Positions 43,165 to 55,869 are shown, numbered from the stretch's first letter. The stretch is 64,000 bases of DNA from Chimonanthus salicifolius (GCA_013350335.1 CM023537.1:10782438-10846437); one strand, 5' to 3'. Program-made: numbers and translations. The notes: generated from the letters alone by a model not told the origin.

Positions 43165-46100
43165 TCTGTGCGATTTGGAATGTCCAGGGACTAAATCGTC
43201 CCCACATGAAGCTGGAGGTTAAAGACCGCATCACCTCCATGAAAGCTGACATATTTTGTGTTTTGGAAAGCCGTATCCATGCTGGAAATCTCTACTCATC
43301 GGCTCCTAATATCTTTCCTCATAATTGGAATAACTTCTCCAATGTTGCCCTCTGTTCCTATGCGAGAATATGGATAGGGTGGAACCCTTCGGTCAACCTC
43401 ACCATCCTCCATGCTACTGACCAATTTATTCTCTGCAAAATCATCCTCCCTGTTGATGGTAATTCTCTTCTCCTTTACTGTATTTATGCTTCAAATAACC
43501 CTCAGCAGAGACTGCCACTTTGGAATGATCTTGAAGCCATTGGTAATAATTACCATCTCCCCTGTTTCATTGCTGGAGACTTCAACTGCATTCGATCTCC
43601 CACTGATAAGAAAGGTGGCTCTACTCTTGGTTATATCATGGCCCCCTTCAACCAATGCATCGACAATGCTGGCTTCACTGAATTTCAAATCATTGGTGCG
43701 GATTTCTCCTGGTCCAATTCTTCTCATGGCCATTGGAGGGTTGAATCTAAGATCGACAGAGCCCTTGTCAACCAACCTTTTCTCTCCACCTTTGATCAAG
43801 CTTCCTGCCAATTCTTTGGGCCTGGTCTGATCATAGAGGTATCCTCCTCAACCTGTATGCTTGCTCATACCAAGCGCCGTACACCCTTTCGGTTTATCAA
43901 TCATTGGTGTAAGAATCCCTTCTTCAAGGACTTGGTCAAGACCACTTGGAATGCTGATATCAGTGGATACCCCATGTACAGACTTGTTTCCAAGCTCAAA
44001 CTTCTCAAGCAAGCCCTCATCAGTTATCACAAATCTAATCCCAACACCAAACACCAAACAACAACTGGAAAAGGCTCGTTCTCTTCTTGATTCAGCTCAA
44101 TCTGCATACGACAACAACAATTCTGATTGCAATTTTGCTGCACTTCTTCAGCCCAAATCTCAACTGGAACAGGCTTCTGATAATGAGCTTAGCCTCCTCT
44201 ACCAAAAATCCAGGCTCTTCAATCTTAATCTGCGTGACATGGGAAGCAAATTTTTCTACAATTCCATCAAATTGCGGGAGCACCACAACAGGATTCTCTC
44301 CATCAAAACTGCCTCTGGTGATCTCACTGATAATCCTCTTGTCATCATTGACACCTTTGTCAACCACTTCAGGAACATCTTCAGTGGAAGCTCTTCTTTT
44401 CACCATGATGTTTGCTTCAATCTGAACTCTAAGTTAGGCAACTCTGAAGCCTCCTTGCTTACTACTAAGGTATCCCGTTCTGAGGTGGAGAAGGCCCTCT
44501 TTGGACCAAATCCAAACAAGGCACCTGGACCTGATGGATTCAACCTGCACTTTTATCGCTCTTGCTGGGACATTATTGGTGATGATACTGTGGAGGCTGT
44601 TCTTGACTTCTTCAAATCTGGTCAGATGCTCCAACAAATCAAAGCCTACTTAATTGCCCTTATACCCAAGATCCCAAATGCAGACAACCCTGATTGTTTT
44701 AGACCTATTGCTTTAACAAATGAAATATACAAGCTCATTTCGCGCATATTGGTGAACCGTATGAAACCTCACATGCCAAATCTGATTAGTATGCACCAAA
44801 GCGCTTTTATCCCCGGCAGAGATATCTCAAGCAATATCCTTCTCTGTCATGACTTGGTTCGTGGCATCCATCTCAATTGTGGCCCTCCCCGCATGTGCCT
44901 TAAGATCGACCTCAGAAAGGCCTTCGACAATGTCAACTGGGACTGCATCTACTTCCTCCTTCAACAGGCCCATTTCAATGATACTTGGATCAATTGGATC
45001 AGATGTTGCATGGAAACGCCTAGATTCTCTGTTCTGATCAATGGTACACCTCATGGCTTCTTCTCCAGCACTAAGGGCCTAAGACAAGGTGATCCCATCT
45101 CGCCATTTCTTTTCACACTTGTTATGGAGAGCTTCTCTGCTGCTCTTAACCGTGCTATCGCAAATGGTGATATCTTCTAGCCTTTCTCCTCCAAAGGTCT
45201 TAAGATTTCACACCTTCTTTTTGCAGATGACCTCATGATTTTTGCTCTACGGATCTCAAATCCACTTTGGCCTTAAAGAACCTGCTCAACAGTTTCCATG
45301 CTTTCTCTGGCCTATCTGTCAATACCTCCAAAAGTAACATTATTTTCTCCAGCTCTGTCACTCACAAAGAAGCTATCTTACGTATGTTGAGCATGAATGA
45401 AGCTTGTCTGCCTATCCGCTATTTGGGTCTGCCACTCTTCTCCAGCAGATTGCGTATTGCTGACTGTGCACCTCTTATTGATTCAATCAGGCATCGTATC
45501 AATTGTTGGCAATCCAAATCCCTCTCCTTTGCTGGTAGACTCGAGCTCCTCCGACCAACCATCAACCACTACCACATTTATTGGAGTAACTCCTTTCTCC
45601 TCCCCAAAGCTTGCTCCATGGAGAATGAAAAATTGATGCGTAGTTTCCTTTGGAACATTGGTGGCCTAAAGAAAATCCATACTGTTAACTGGGATAAAGT
45701 TTGCCTCCCCAAGGAGAAAGGGGGCTTGGGATTGAGGAAGATTAGTGACATAAATGAGGCATGCATTCTTAAACAAGTTTGGTACATTATTAACCTTAAG
45801 CCTTCACTCTGGACCAGTTGGGTGTATAAAAAATACTTACACAAGAAGAATTTTTGGAATGTCAGCATCAGCAAATCTGCTTCTTGGGGTTGGCGTTCCA
45901 TCCTCAAAGTCAGGGATCGCCTCAAACCTCTGGTTGTCTACATCGTCGGTAACGGCCAACAGATTTCTTTTTGGCACGATCCTTGGATTAGGCCTGGCTT
46001 CACTCTGTTTGATCACTTTGGTTGCTATGCTGCTGAGGAAGTTTGCTTGCCAACTGACATTACTGTTGCTACCTTCATCAACCAGAACCATTGGACCTTC

Positions 46101-47246
46101 CCTTCATCCACCTCTACCACTCTGCAACAAATTCGTAATCTTGCCCTCTTTGTCAGCTTATCCATTTTCGATTTGGAGGATCAGATTATATGGGCCATTG
46201 AGCCAGATGGAATTTTCTCTATGGCCTCCATTTTTAAATCCATGCACTCATCCCTTCCCAACCCTTCTTGGATGGAGCTTGTTTGGTTTAATGGCTGCAT
46301 AAACCGACACTCAAGTTTTGCTTAGCTTTACTTCAACAATGGCCTCAAAACTAGGCAGCTTCTCATTGATCGTGGCTCACAGACCACCGCTTTTTGTCCT
46401 CTTTGCAATGTGGAATCTGAGACTCATCAGCATCTCCTCCGATGTAATTTTGTTGTTCAAGCTTGGACCATTCTCCTCTCCAAATTTGACCTGAACACTA
46501 TTGGTAACATCTCTCCTGACCAAGCCTCCTCTTTGGTTTCTTCCCAAACTCCCACTCTTTCGAAGCTTGCTGCTGCGCTCTCTCTTCCTGCCATGATCTG
46601 GCATTGTTGGACTGAGCGTAACTCAAGAATTTTTACATCCCATGCCCATGAACCAATCTTTATATGCAAATCTGTTGCCAGTGATATTAGATTACGTCTA
46701 ATTTTCCTTCTCTCCAATAGTGATCTCAAGATGATTAGTAGCAAATTCTCAGCACATTGGGACCTTCCACCTTTCCAACCCATCCCACCTAAACCCCCTG
46801 ACATTCCATCTCTCCATCACCATGAAACCTCCATCGTTCTTCACACCTCCAACCTTGGCAGCAACATCACTTTTGGTATCATCCATTTCAGGAACTGCAA
46901 CACGATCGTTGGGTCTGCTATCCATCGCATACAAAACACCGAAGACCCGCTCCGGATCTTGTTGCTCTTCATTGATTGTCTCTCCCTCCTTGCTGTTGGT
47001 GGTATCTCGTTGAACAAGCTCTTCATCACTGATGCTAACATTTTCAACATCCTACGACACAAACGTACTGGCTGGCGTCTTCGAATACATGGGGATACAA
47101 TTAACCTTTTGTTGTCCAAGCTGAACTGCTCTGTTATCAACTCCAATGTTCCTCCTGATCTCCGTACTATGGCTACGGAAATGATAAACAACTTGGTGGG
47201 AGATACTACTTCTTTCCCTTTTTTTGTTGGTAGTCTCCAGGCGTAA
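43161..47246 (+). pseudogene. LINE ORF2: endonuclease, reverse transcriptase, zinc region, RNase H-like (broken)
   Basis: The start ATG at 43161 overlaps the ORF1 stop. The endonuclease (43161 to ~43850) shows CAIWNVQGLNRP, AGDFNCIRSP and SKIDRALVN; the closing SDH triad lies in another frame at 43826-43834. RT motifs: GPDGFNLHFYR (~44530), PIALTN, KIDLRKAFDNVNW (~44905), LRQGDPISPFLF (~45080), FADD (45220-45231) and YLGLPLFS (~45425). The zinc region has CPLCNVES...H...C (46395 on). The last ~150 residues look like a diverged RNase H. Lesions: a frame change near 43825, a TGCT duplication at 43858-43865, a 7-base duplication at 44045-44058, a TAG at 45178, a frame change near 45250 and a TAG at 46323. 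Frames otherwise run for hundreds of codons, consistent with a young dead copy. Confidence 0.93.
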
Positions 47247-47426
47247 TACTGTCTGGGCTTAATTTTTACTTTGGGCTATTGTTTCTTCAGCCCATTCTTT
47301 TGTGCAGAGTTCTCTTTTGCATTTTGTCTTTATACTTTGCCTAGCCCAGGCTGTGGGTTTCTCTTTTGTACATTTTTGGGCTACTTATTCTCTGAATGAA
47401 ATTAACTAACCATCATTCAAAAAAAA

Positions 47427-47442
47427 AAGTATGCCCCACTGT
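47427..47442 (+). repeat. Right target-site duplication of the L1 element
   Basis: An identical copy of 40935-40950 directly after the poly(A) run. Confidence 0.95.
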
Positions 47443-49666
47443 AAATAGGAATATAATTCACTTAAAAAAACAGTTTATGAAGGTTACATCTTGCAAAAAA
47501 AAAAACCCTGAAATATAAGCTCATATTTGCATTGGGCCGATTGGAGAAAATTCGAAAATAAAAAGATAACTTTCTATAGAAAATGGAGGAAAAGGTATTT
47601 CATTTCGCATTAAATCATCAAATCATGGGTAACGGGGCAAGCGACTAGAAATTCCATTCCTCACACTTTGCCAGATCAATTTGAGTCGACTCAATTCAAA
47701 ATTATTTGCCAGATCAATCTGAGTCGACTCAATTCGATAAAATTTCAAGTCAAGGAGTTATTTTGATTTACTTTTTTCCAGTGACTTGGTCATACTTCAC
47801 ACGACTTAATAGGATTTCCAAGATGTAATATATAAATTAAAACCTTTTGAGAAAATAAAAAGGACAGATTATTGTATGTATTGCAATTAATTTAAGGGAG
47901 ACAAGTTAGGTCCAATTTAAATTCTTGTGATAATCGACTCAAACTGGGCTCTTCCGGGCTGGTCCAGCTCACAAAACTGGAATGCATGTAATAATCCAAG
48001 TCAACTTGGATTAGAAAACTTAGATATGAACCAGTTATCCAAGTCAAAACACTCGTTATGAAGTAGAAATTTCAAGACTTAGATATGAAACGCTCGTTAG
48101 ATACATTGGCCTATTAAAATTGGTCCAACACTCACTGATTTGCACCCTTAGATGCCACGTGGCAAACAACTGCTGAAGGCCCCAAGGGCCTCAACTCAGC
48201 CAAGAGTGGAGATTCTCATGCTCTGACTCAATGACTGACATGATTCAAGGCCAATCCAGTTGAATCTAGTCAAACAAGTTAGTCGATATCTGGGTTTCTC
48301 TAAGGTACTGAGTAAGGTTTTCAATTGGGAAATGGTTTCAGCTCTTTCAAAGTAAAAACCTAACACTGTCGCCAGGTCCCATGCACCATGAATTCTCAAA
48401 TTCCTTCCTTTTCCAATTTCTTCCCATCATAACAGAACCTCATTAATGTTACCATTATGACAAATTTTCACCCCTTAATTCCCATTCTTAGAGACACCCA
48501 TTAAAATTTGACGGTGAAAAGAGAGAATTAACCTTAATTTTTGTTATTTCAGATTAACTTGGAGATTACAATTCAAAGATAAAGAAAATATGAAGCCCAA
48601 TATTCTGATAGTCCACAAGATTGCATACCTGTCATCAACCCTCCCCTTCAATTCATCCAATAACAAATAACTTGACAGTGGCATCAGTATCAGTGGTAAT
48701 TTGTAGTGCTGGAAACCGAATGCCAGGCAGTAAGCAATGACAGCTATTGACTCCTTATCCTAAGTTCATTGCATGAGAGGCATTAAGTATCATGAGCTTA
48801 ATTTTTTACCTAAACTTATCAAAACTCACTCTTCAGCTATCCAAAATCTAGATGTTTGCAATTAGTTTACAAATATTACCGCAAATCCAGGCTCATGAGT
48901 ACCAATAGACTTCAAGAAAGGATGATTCATCAACATCAGCCTTAATAAGACGATAATTAACAGCAAAATCCACAAACATCTGATAATCACCACCCCACCC
49001 TTTCCCTCAACAACGAAGGCAACCACAACCACCATAATTGAATGAATAGAAGAAAATTCAAGAACACTATATTAGTGATCACATTTCCAAGACTCCTGCA
49101 TGGAGGCTGGATTGGGCACAGGAATCTGCCCGTACCAAACACACGCTTGCATGATATACTTGATTATCAATGTGTATATCATGCACTCTATAAAACCTTG
49201 AATACCAATAACATTAGATCATATAACATCTCAAATACCAATATTGTAGAAATAACTCTATACTGTCAAATACCAATATCAGAGAAATAACTTAAATATA
49301 TTCTGAAAACTAACAAAACAAGATCACCAATTTCAACCCCTAATAGAAGTCAAATGCAGTTCTCCCAAAACATCATATTATGTAACACGATTCAATAGAG
49401 GGAGCAATACCAAAATCCAGACAGCCAGGCCTATGTGCTAAGTAGTACCAACACCATCTGTACTGAATCAAACGTCCTAGCTTATGCTCATTTTAATCTA
49501 AAAGTATCCTTTCAGATGCTAAAATGCCAATCAAAACAGTTGTTCTTGGTCAAGGCAGTTGTCTAACATAAAAGGAATACACCTGCTGATTGAAATGCTA
49601 CATCTTAGGTTCCAGAATACAAAGGGAAATAGCAGAAACTCAAGAGCTAGTCATTAGCTAATACCT
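47443..49666. other. Non-coding DNA, 3' side of the KH-domain gene
   Basis: 47668-47743 has two copies (period 38) of TTGCCAGATCAAT(T/C)TGAGTC plus GACTCAATTC. The rest is ordinary non-coding DNA; the part next to 49667 should include the 3' UTR of the KH gene (minus strand). No other gene is seen. Confidence 0.5.
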
Positions 49667-52600
49667 TCAGCTTTGAGGATGAACTGTTTCTTGAGTTGCA
49701 GGAGTTGAGCTGTAATTTCCAACAGTTGCATTTCCATCTGTGCTTCTCTCAGATCCATAAGCCACTGGTTGTGGTTGCAGGTGAGTTGCAGGCTGTGGCA
49801 TACCATAACCAGAAGTGTTTGCGCCTTGAACATAACCAGATTGAGTAAAAGCCGGCTGAGGATACCCACTTTGTACATATCCTGTCTGAGATGTTGATGG
49901 AGGAATTTGTAATGGTTGCTGTCCACCATACCCCATCTGACTGTAACCCATCTGAACATTTGCTGCCTGAGATGGAGGATAGCCTGGATAGTTTTGAGGT
50001 GGCATATATCCAGTTGGAGCAGCTGGTTGCTGACCATATGCGGCTGGCTGACCTGGTGGCATTGCGGTAGAAAACTGAGTTGCATAAGGTTGGGGGGTGC
50101 TTGATCCGACTGACTGGGCTTGTGGTAGTGGGGTTGATGGAGTTCCAGAGGGGGTGGTGGGTGTTCCAATTGGTTGTGCAGGCATAGGGGTAGATGTTTG
50201 GGTCCCAAAAGGCTGGGAAGTGGTCGTTCCATCTGACTTCCCAGGTGTCGCACCAGGTGCTCCATATCCTGGAGAGATGTACGAGCTATGTGGATCTTCT
50301 TCACCCTGAGATCCATTGTTCCCATAAGCCTGCTGCTGTTGAGAGTAACCCTGATCATAACCATAGCCAGTGGCCGGCAATGGCTGAGCATAACCATAGT
50401 TGACATTAGCTGGAGCAGATCCTGTCTGACTCTGTTGCCCATAATAATTGTATCCAGCACTTTGCTGGGGAAGTGGAGCAGATGCTGGTGGGGTTGCCTG
50501 ATCCCATCCAGCTGGTTGTGGAGGGTAGTTGCTGTAGTAAGGAGAAGGTGTAGTTCCTGATTGCGCATATCCATACCCAGCTTGCTGCACAGGATTTGAC
50601 CCAGGTGGGCCCCAATTTCCTGGAGTTTGGTAGTTCTGCTGCATGTAGCCACCAGACATGGTAGGATTCCTTACACGATTCTGCACCCAAGAAAGGGGAA
50701 AAAATTCAGATACATATCCAAAATGCCATGTTACCAAACCAATAGAACTACTTGGTAGGTTTTCTTCTTTAATTCCCCTCTCAAATGGAACTCCTAACAG
50801 GATGAAAGCTTTCAAGATTGCCTTTTGGTAGGAGACGTAGGGAAAATGCAAACAAGATTAACATGGTCAAATACAAACCCATGAAAACCATGAATCATGA
50901 ACCACAGATAAAGGTGCAAAGTTCAAAAGAAAGCTGGTTCCTCATTTGACAAGCATGAGACTAACACATGAAGTTTGGCCCATAACAACCAAATGATTGC
51001 TCACTTGGTGTGCATGACTAGTTGGGCATCATCCTCTCGTTTACCCTTCAAGGGGTCAGCTGGATAAGGACCACGCCTCATATCCTTAACATCTTTCAGT
51101 AAAAGTGTAAGATATGAGCTCATTTTGTGTCCTCAACTATCTACCAATCAACCACTGAACCCAAGCTCAGATCCTAAAAGAACATCTCAAAGTCACTTTC
51201 TTGATAGAGTAAGACAGTCAAAAGTCTTGCTTCCTAACCATATTTAAATGTCAAACAATGTTTTGTCTACTGTTGCACTTGGCCACTCAAAATCACCTTC
51301 ACGAAGCCACAAAATATAGAGGAAGAGAAATCAAAGGAACCATGGAGGAATCACCTCAGACACGATATACAAAGCTGTGGCCACAACATTTTGCAGTAAA
51401 ATTAAACAATGCAAACTATTTAAAAGAAAAAAGGAAAGCAAAGAAATAGGAAATGAATGAAAAGCAATGTAATGCTTGTATAGGGACCATTGGCTAGAGC
51501 CCACTTGTTGAGGGGTGGAGGAGCAAGCAAATATGATAAAAAGAAAAAGGTTGTTCACAATCTGGAAAACATGATGCAGTATTTATTTTCATGTTGGCAA
51601 GGAAAATCTATTGCAATTACCAGCCCTTAAAGTACTTGGTCCAAGGGATTTATTGGACATGTAATGCCTGGGATTAATAGGTGTCAACATAGAAGGGGAA
51701 TATGTCAATCATATATGCTCATGAGAAATCAGTGCTATGAATATAAATATCAATTGAATCTAAATGCCACAGAATGGACGGTTAAGTAGCACCCTCTAGG
51801 GCATAAAAAAAGAAAGCAGAAGGGGGCACAATGTAAAACATAAGAACCCCTTCCAACTCTTCCCAAGAGTGAGGCAAAGTTGGAAACTTTCAATCACAAC
51901 AAATTCCCGCTGCTTTCCTTTTAGGTGTATCTCAAAATCCAGTGAATAATCTAATATTTATTGGTAATTTGCAAAAAAATCATAAAGCTGGAGAAATGAT
52001 TTGTCGAAATATATTAGATTGCATTTAGTGAAGAGCCAGAACAACCACTCAATCACGGAGTTAAGAATGAATTGAAAGTCCATCCCACAATCTTCAGTCA
52101 AAACAAGTCATAATGTACCAACTTGTGTGATGGAGGAGCCTATTGCACCACTGAAATAGATGGATCATGAACAGCCAATTTACCAAAGACTAATACATTG
52201 GTTGCAGTCATTGACTTTTTAAGATGATGGTTCACAACAATAACCGTACATCAAAAGGCTAGTGATATCTAGTTTATTTTAAGAAAAAATAAATAATACA
52301 AAGAATAGTAGGGTGCAAACTCAAGGTTGGGCCAGCACACAAATAGAACAAAATAAGTGAAAATTTTATAAAATCAAAGATAACAAAACATCCTGAATCC
52401 AAGGAGAAATCAACAAATAGATCAGTCCATGAGACACTCTGCTTAAATAAAAAAGCTGCAACTCTATTTGCCAACCTCCTCAAAAGGATGAAAGACAAAT
52501 CCATGTTACTTCCTAATAAATGATCCCTCTGAAAATTGAGGAGGAGGGAAAAGTAAGGATAAGAATAAATAATTAATATAATAAAGACAAAATTGTGACA

Positions 52601-55056
52601 ATATTACCAGGTCTCCTCTCTCTCCCCGTTAGCTCTAGTTTTCATCTTTTCCACCAAAGAAATGAAAGTAGGGTCTGTTCCTCAGCTTTATGTCTTGTGG
52701 TCTGTTTTCCCCATTTTGCCTTTGCTATAACTTCGATATCATTCCCATGTCCTACAAAACACGCTACTCTCTACTACTTCGAACTCAATTGACCCAAGCT
52801 GAGGTTACTCAACTTGGGCAAGTTTTTGGCTTGTCTCAATGAAACCGTTGAATGAAGCAGAAAACTCGTTCACATACTTTGTTGAGTTACTCGATTTTCT
52901 TATCAAGTCTTGTTAAGTTGCCTAAGTCAATACTGACTTTTAGAACCATGGTGTCAATGATGACAATAATAATGGGAATTGTCTTTGCTTGTTTCATTTC
53001 TCTTAGTATTGAAAAGAATTAATGGGGTAGATGTCTTGTTCCTTTTTCTTTCCTCCTCTTTTTTTTAAAGGGGGTGGGTGGGTGGGATCTAGTCATTTAG
53101 TGTCTAAGGAAATATAATCTACTGCATAGGAACAAACGACCATAAAGTAACCACCACCATGCTACCAAAACCTACTACCTATATATAAGGAACTTTAAAT
53201 ATCAATGCAATATATTAGAAGGTTGACCCAATCCAATTCCCACCAATCTCAACATATTTATTAACCAAGTTGATAGACCTAACCCAACCCATCTTTTTTT
53301 TTTTACAATGAACCCAACCCATCTATTAATCTTTTTTTGGGGTGTAGGTTACGGTGGCAAATGAACATAGGAAATTTTTACATTAGAAAACAAATTTCTA
53401 CCAAGTCATTTTCATGGGGAAATCCTTCCATCAGAACCCATTTTCCCATTAAAATTTAGTATCAAATGTGACGGGAGAATAAAAATATTCCATGATAGGC
53501 TACATTGAAAATCCATCATTTTACAATGTTATATACCACTATAAACTTATGTACCCAATAGTCATTATAATTAACCAATTTAATTCACGTATTAAAAAAA
53601 ATCAACATGCCAACCAAAATTGATAACTTTGAACCATTTTGTTACTAGAATATCATCCATGTAAATTGAGACAATAGTGGTACTTCATGTCTTTTAACAA
53701 ACAAAGAGATATATGGATATTGATTTTGATATCCTATGTTCATAGTAACACTGATGAATCATTCCACCCATGCCCTTGAAGGTTATATGAGAGCATGACT
53801 ATCCCTTTTAAATTTGCAATCCAAGCACTGGCATCTTACATCTTGGATAAACAATTCAACATGTTCTTCAAATTAATCCTTCGAAGAAGGGTGTGTCATG
53901 ACAGTCGAACAAAAGATAGTGTTTCTCCTAGTCTATGCTTTTGATGGAAAGCAGTTTTTAAGTATGACAAAGAAAACAAAAGCCCCAAAACATGAGAGAA
54001 ACTTATGCAGATTCAACCTCGAAAGACAATCCTCTATATAAATTAACTATTATTCATAAAAACAATGATATATTCCAATTCTCTAAGAAAAAACAAACGA
54101 CCTTTAGTCATAATCACCATTATCAAAGCCTTTTATAGCCCACTATCTAGGGTTCAATGTTCTTTGATGCAAAAAAAAAGAACTTACTAACAATTTTACA
54201 GGCTTTTAACCATCAATAAAGATTTTGTTTATGTTTAGGAATCAACTACTTTCAATTATCAAAATCCTCTCGAACCAGGACAAAGGACTCCTGGATTAGG
54301 TGGCCCGAGTCTTCGAGAATATTCTCGGTGTAGTCTATGTGTGGAGCAACCATTGTGATTCTATCCCTTTAGATAATCCACGCATTTGGTCTTCTAAAGC
54401 TCCTCCTTGAGCCATCAACTTTTTTATGGACTGCCGGTCTTGGGAAAATTCTTACCCATGACAACATCCACACAAAAAAGAGAATAAAGGTCATTGCTTG
54501 TCCTTTTTTCTAATCCACAGTTCTTTTTCCTCTGCCATATGGAGTTCAACATTGAGCATATTTGATGTTCAGTGAGTGATGTTTTCTTTTGTCGCCAACT
54601 CTTCTATGCGTAGTCTTTCATTAAGGGCCCTTCAAAATTTTTGATGTTATGGCAGCTACCTATTTTGCCTCTCTTTGGGATCTAACTATTCTAAAGAATC
54701 AAAAAGAGGCATGGTCTCATTCAAAATGGCATCAAAAGCTCCCATGTGTTGGACTATTTTCGAGTTCAAACTTTCTTTAGACTATATTCCAACTATATGA
54801 AGATGATGGCGAAATTTCAAGGCCCCATATCTTTAAAAAATAATTACAAAAAATCCCCAGTCATCACTTTGTTTTTTCGGCACAAGAAATTATATGAAGG
54901 CACCATGAAATAATTTTGACAAAATAATGAAAGCCTCACCTGACTTATAATTTCATTGAGTAGTTCTTTAGCCAACTCAATTTGTTCCTTGGTGCCATTG
55001 ACATAAATATTCCTCTCTGTCGACACATCACCAGGTGGCAGATGCAAGGGTATGAC
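49667..55056 (-). CDS. KH-domain RNA-binding protein (FUBP-like), last two exons, 5' part missing
   Basis: Exon 54940-55056 (39 codons, phase 0 on both sides) encodes VIPLHLPPGDVSTERNIYVN and the helix EQIELAKELLNEII, the second half of a KH domain. Its donor (CAG/GTGAGG) joins the acceptor at 50682 (...TGCAG/AATCGTG) in frame. The last exon 49667-50680 encodes 337 residues. It begins NRVRNPTMSGGYMQQ and continues as a Q/P/G/Y/S/T-rich tail (QQAGYGYAQSG, YNYYGQQSQTG, QSGYVQGANTSGYG), ending TVHPQS. Plant KH proteins of the far-upstream-element-binding type have KH domains plus such a tail. They bind single-stranded RNA or DNA, and the prion-like tail suggests condensate or splicing partners (inference). 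The exon with the GxxG loop is not found up to 64000, so upstream exons likely lie beyond the window. No lesion is seen. Confidence 0.9.
50681..54939 (-). other. 4.26-kb intron of the KH gene
   Basis: The donor GTGAGG at 54939 and the acceptor TGCAG at 50685-50681 are canonical. The intron holds no gene. 53.58-53.93 kb is a decayed Copia reverse transcriptase on the same strand as the host gene. The remainder is unassigned AT-rich DNA. Confidence 0.85.
53580..53930 (-). mobile_element. Decayed Copia-type reverse transcriptase fragment
   Basis: The minus-strand translation, over several frames, gives CKFKRDSHALI then PSRAW, where Copia has a CKLKRALYGLKQSPRAW-like segment. It continues with FISVTMNIGYQNQ, SLFVKRHE and finally TTIVSIYMDDILVTKWF. 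The YMDD box with flanking hydrophobics, and the order of blocks, identify Copia RT. Stops and frameshifts make it non-functional. No LTRs were located. Confidence 0.7.
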
Positions 55057-55180
55057 CTGAAGAGGGCATAAAATACACCATTCAATCGCAAACTCGCAAC
55101 GTAATGAGATGGAAGCAGAGGCACATAAAAATAAATACACACAGAAAGAAACAAGAGAAACAACAACGATAAGCATAATT

Positions 55181-55425
55181 GACATTGTTCAACACAACCT
55201 TTTCTTGGATCACTCTCAATGTAAACCTATGTCCCAAATCCAAATTTGTCTGTATTTTCTCTTTATAGTATATATTAAGAATCTAAACAAAAGAAACAAT
55301 GAAGAAAAGAATAATAGACATTGTACGACACAAGCTTGTCTTAATTGAATCTCAATGTAAACCGATGTTCCAAATCCAAATTTGTTTGTATTTTCTCTTA
55401 AAATTATATATTAGGAATCAAAACA
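55181..55425. repeat. 136-bp tandem duplication
   Basis: The two copies begin GACATTGTTCAACACAA (55181) and GACATTGTACGACACAA (55317). Both continue with TCTCAATGTAAACC(T/G)ATG and CCAAATCCAAATTTGT(C/T)TGT. They lie just upstream of the KH exon. Confidence 0.93.
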
Positions 55426-55440
55426 CAACCCCACTCAGTA

Positions 55441-55475
55441 AACTAAATTTATTCATTGGTGCCATTGGTATAAAT
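55441..55475. repeat. 35-base echo of the KH exon
   Basis: 30 of 35 bases match the exon segment 54974-55008 in the same orientation, centred on TTGGTGCCATTG. The copy then contains an extra TATATATTAGC before ATTCCCCTC. Read on the coding strand it is out of use, with no splice site recognised. Confidence 0.6.
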
Positions 55476-55726
55476 TATATATTAGCATTCCCCTCGGTAA
55501 ACCACTTCTTTAAATCCAATTAGCTCACATTTTGTTTTAGATCATATATGAAGAATTTGCATGAACAAAAATACATGTTATGGCATAAATTTTTCATCAA
55601 AAAACCCTTAAAAAAAAAAGTTTTTGAATCAATGCTAATTCTTCTAAACCATCAATTGTTAAGAAATTCAACCCTTTCATTGACGTAAAAAAATAAAGAA
55701 TAAAATACGTCTCCAGTGTTCTTATA

Positions 55727-55869
55727 CTCCCTCTTTCCCATTTTAGTTGTCTCATTTTAAAATTTTGAATTTTTAAGGAAAGGCTCTCAAAAGGTTTATG
55801 AACTTCTCTCAAACATCCTTTTAACTCTTCCAAAATGTATATGAGACAACTAAATTGGGACACAGGGAG
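55727..55869. mobile_element. Stowaway-type MITE
   Basis: 143 bp between TA dinucleotides (55725-55726 and 55870-55871). The left end is CTCCCTCTTTCCCATTTTAG and the right end read inward is CTCCCTGTGTCCCAATTTAG; both continue TTGTCTCAT. The CTCCCTC end and TA target are standard for Stowaway (Tc1/mariner-type) MITEs. Confidence 0.92.

Larger units (their letters stand above)
40951..47426 (+). mobile_element. Nearly complete L1-type LINE with 16-bp target duplications
   Basis: The direct repeat AAGTATGCCCCACTGT lies at 40935-40950 and again at 47427-47442, directly after an A-run. The first two A of the right copy may belong to the poly(A), so the true duplication is 14-16 bp. Between them are a 30-bp leader, ORF1 (gag-like), ORF2 (endonuclease, RT, zinc region, RNase H-like) and a ~180-bp 3' UTR rich in GGGCT/GCCCA words. 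Perfect duplications point to a fairly recent insertion. ORF1 is open, but ORF2 carries several lesions, so the copy cannot move alone. Whether the 30-bp leader is the full 5' UTR or slightly truncated cannot be decided here. Confidence 0.96.

Noticed and set aside
49654..50690. 332-codon second minus-strand frame and plus-strand frames over the KH tail exon
   Set aside because: They are frame-shifted readings of the Q/P/G/Y-rich exon; the splice-consistent frame is the one starting NRVRNPTM.
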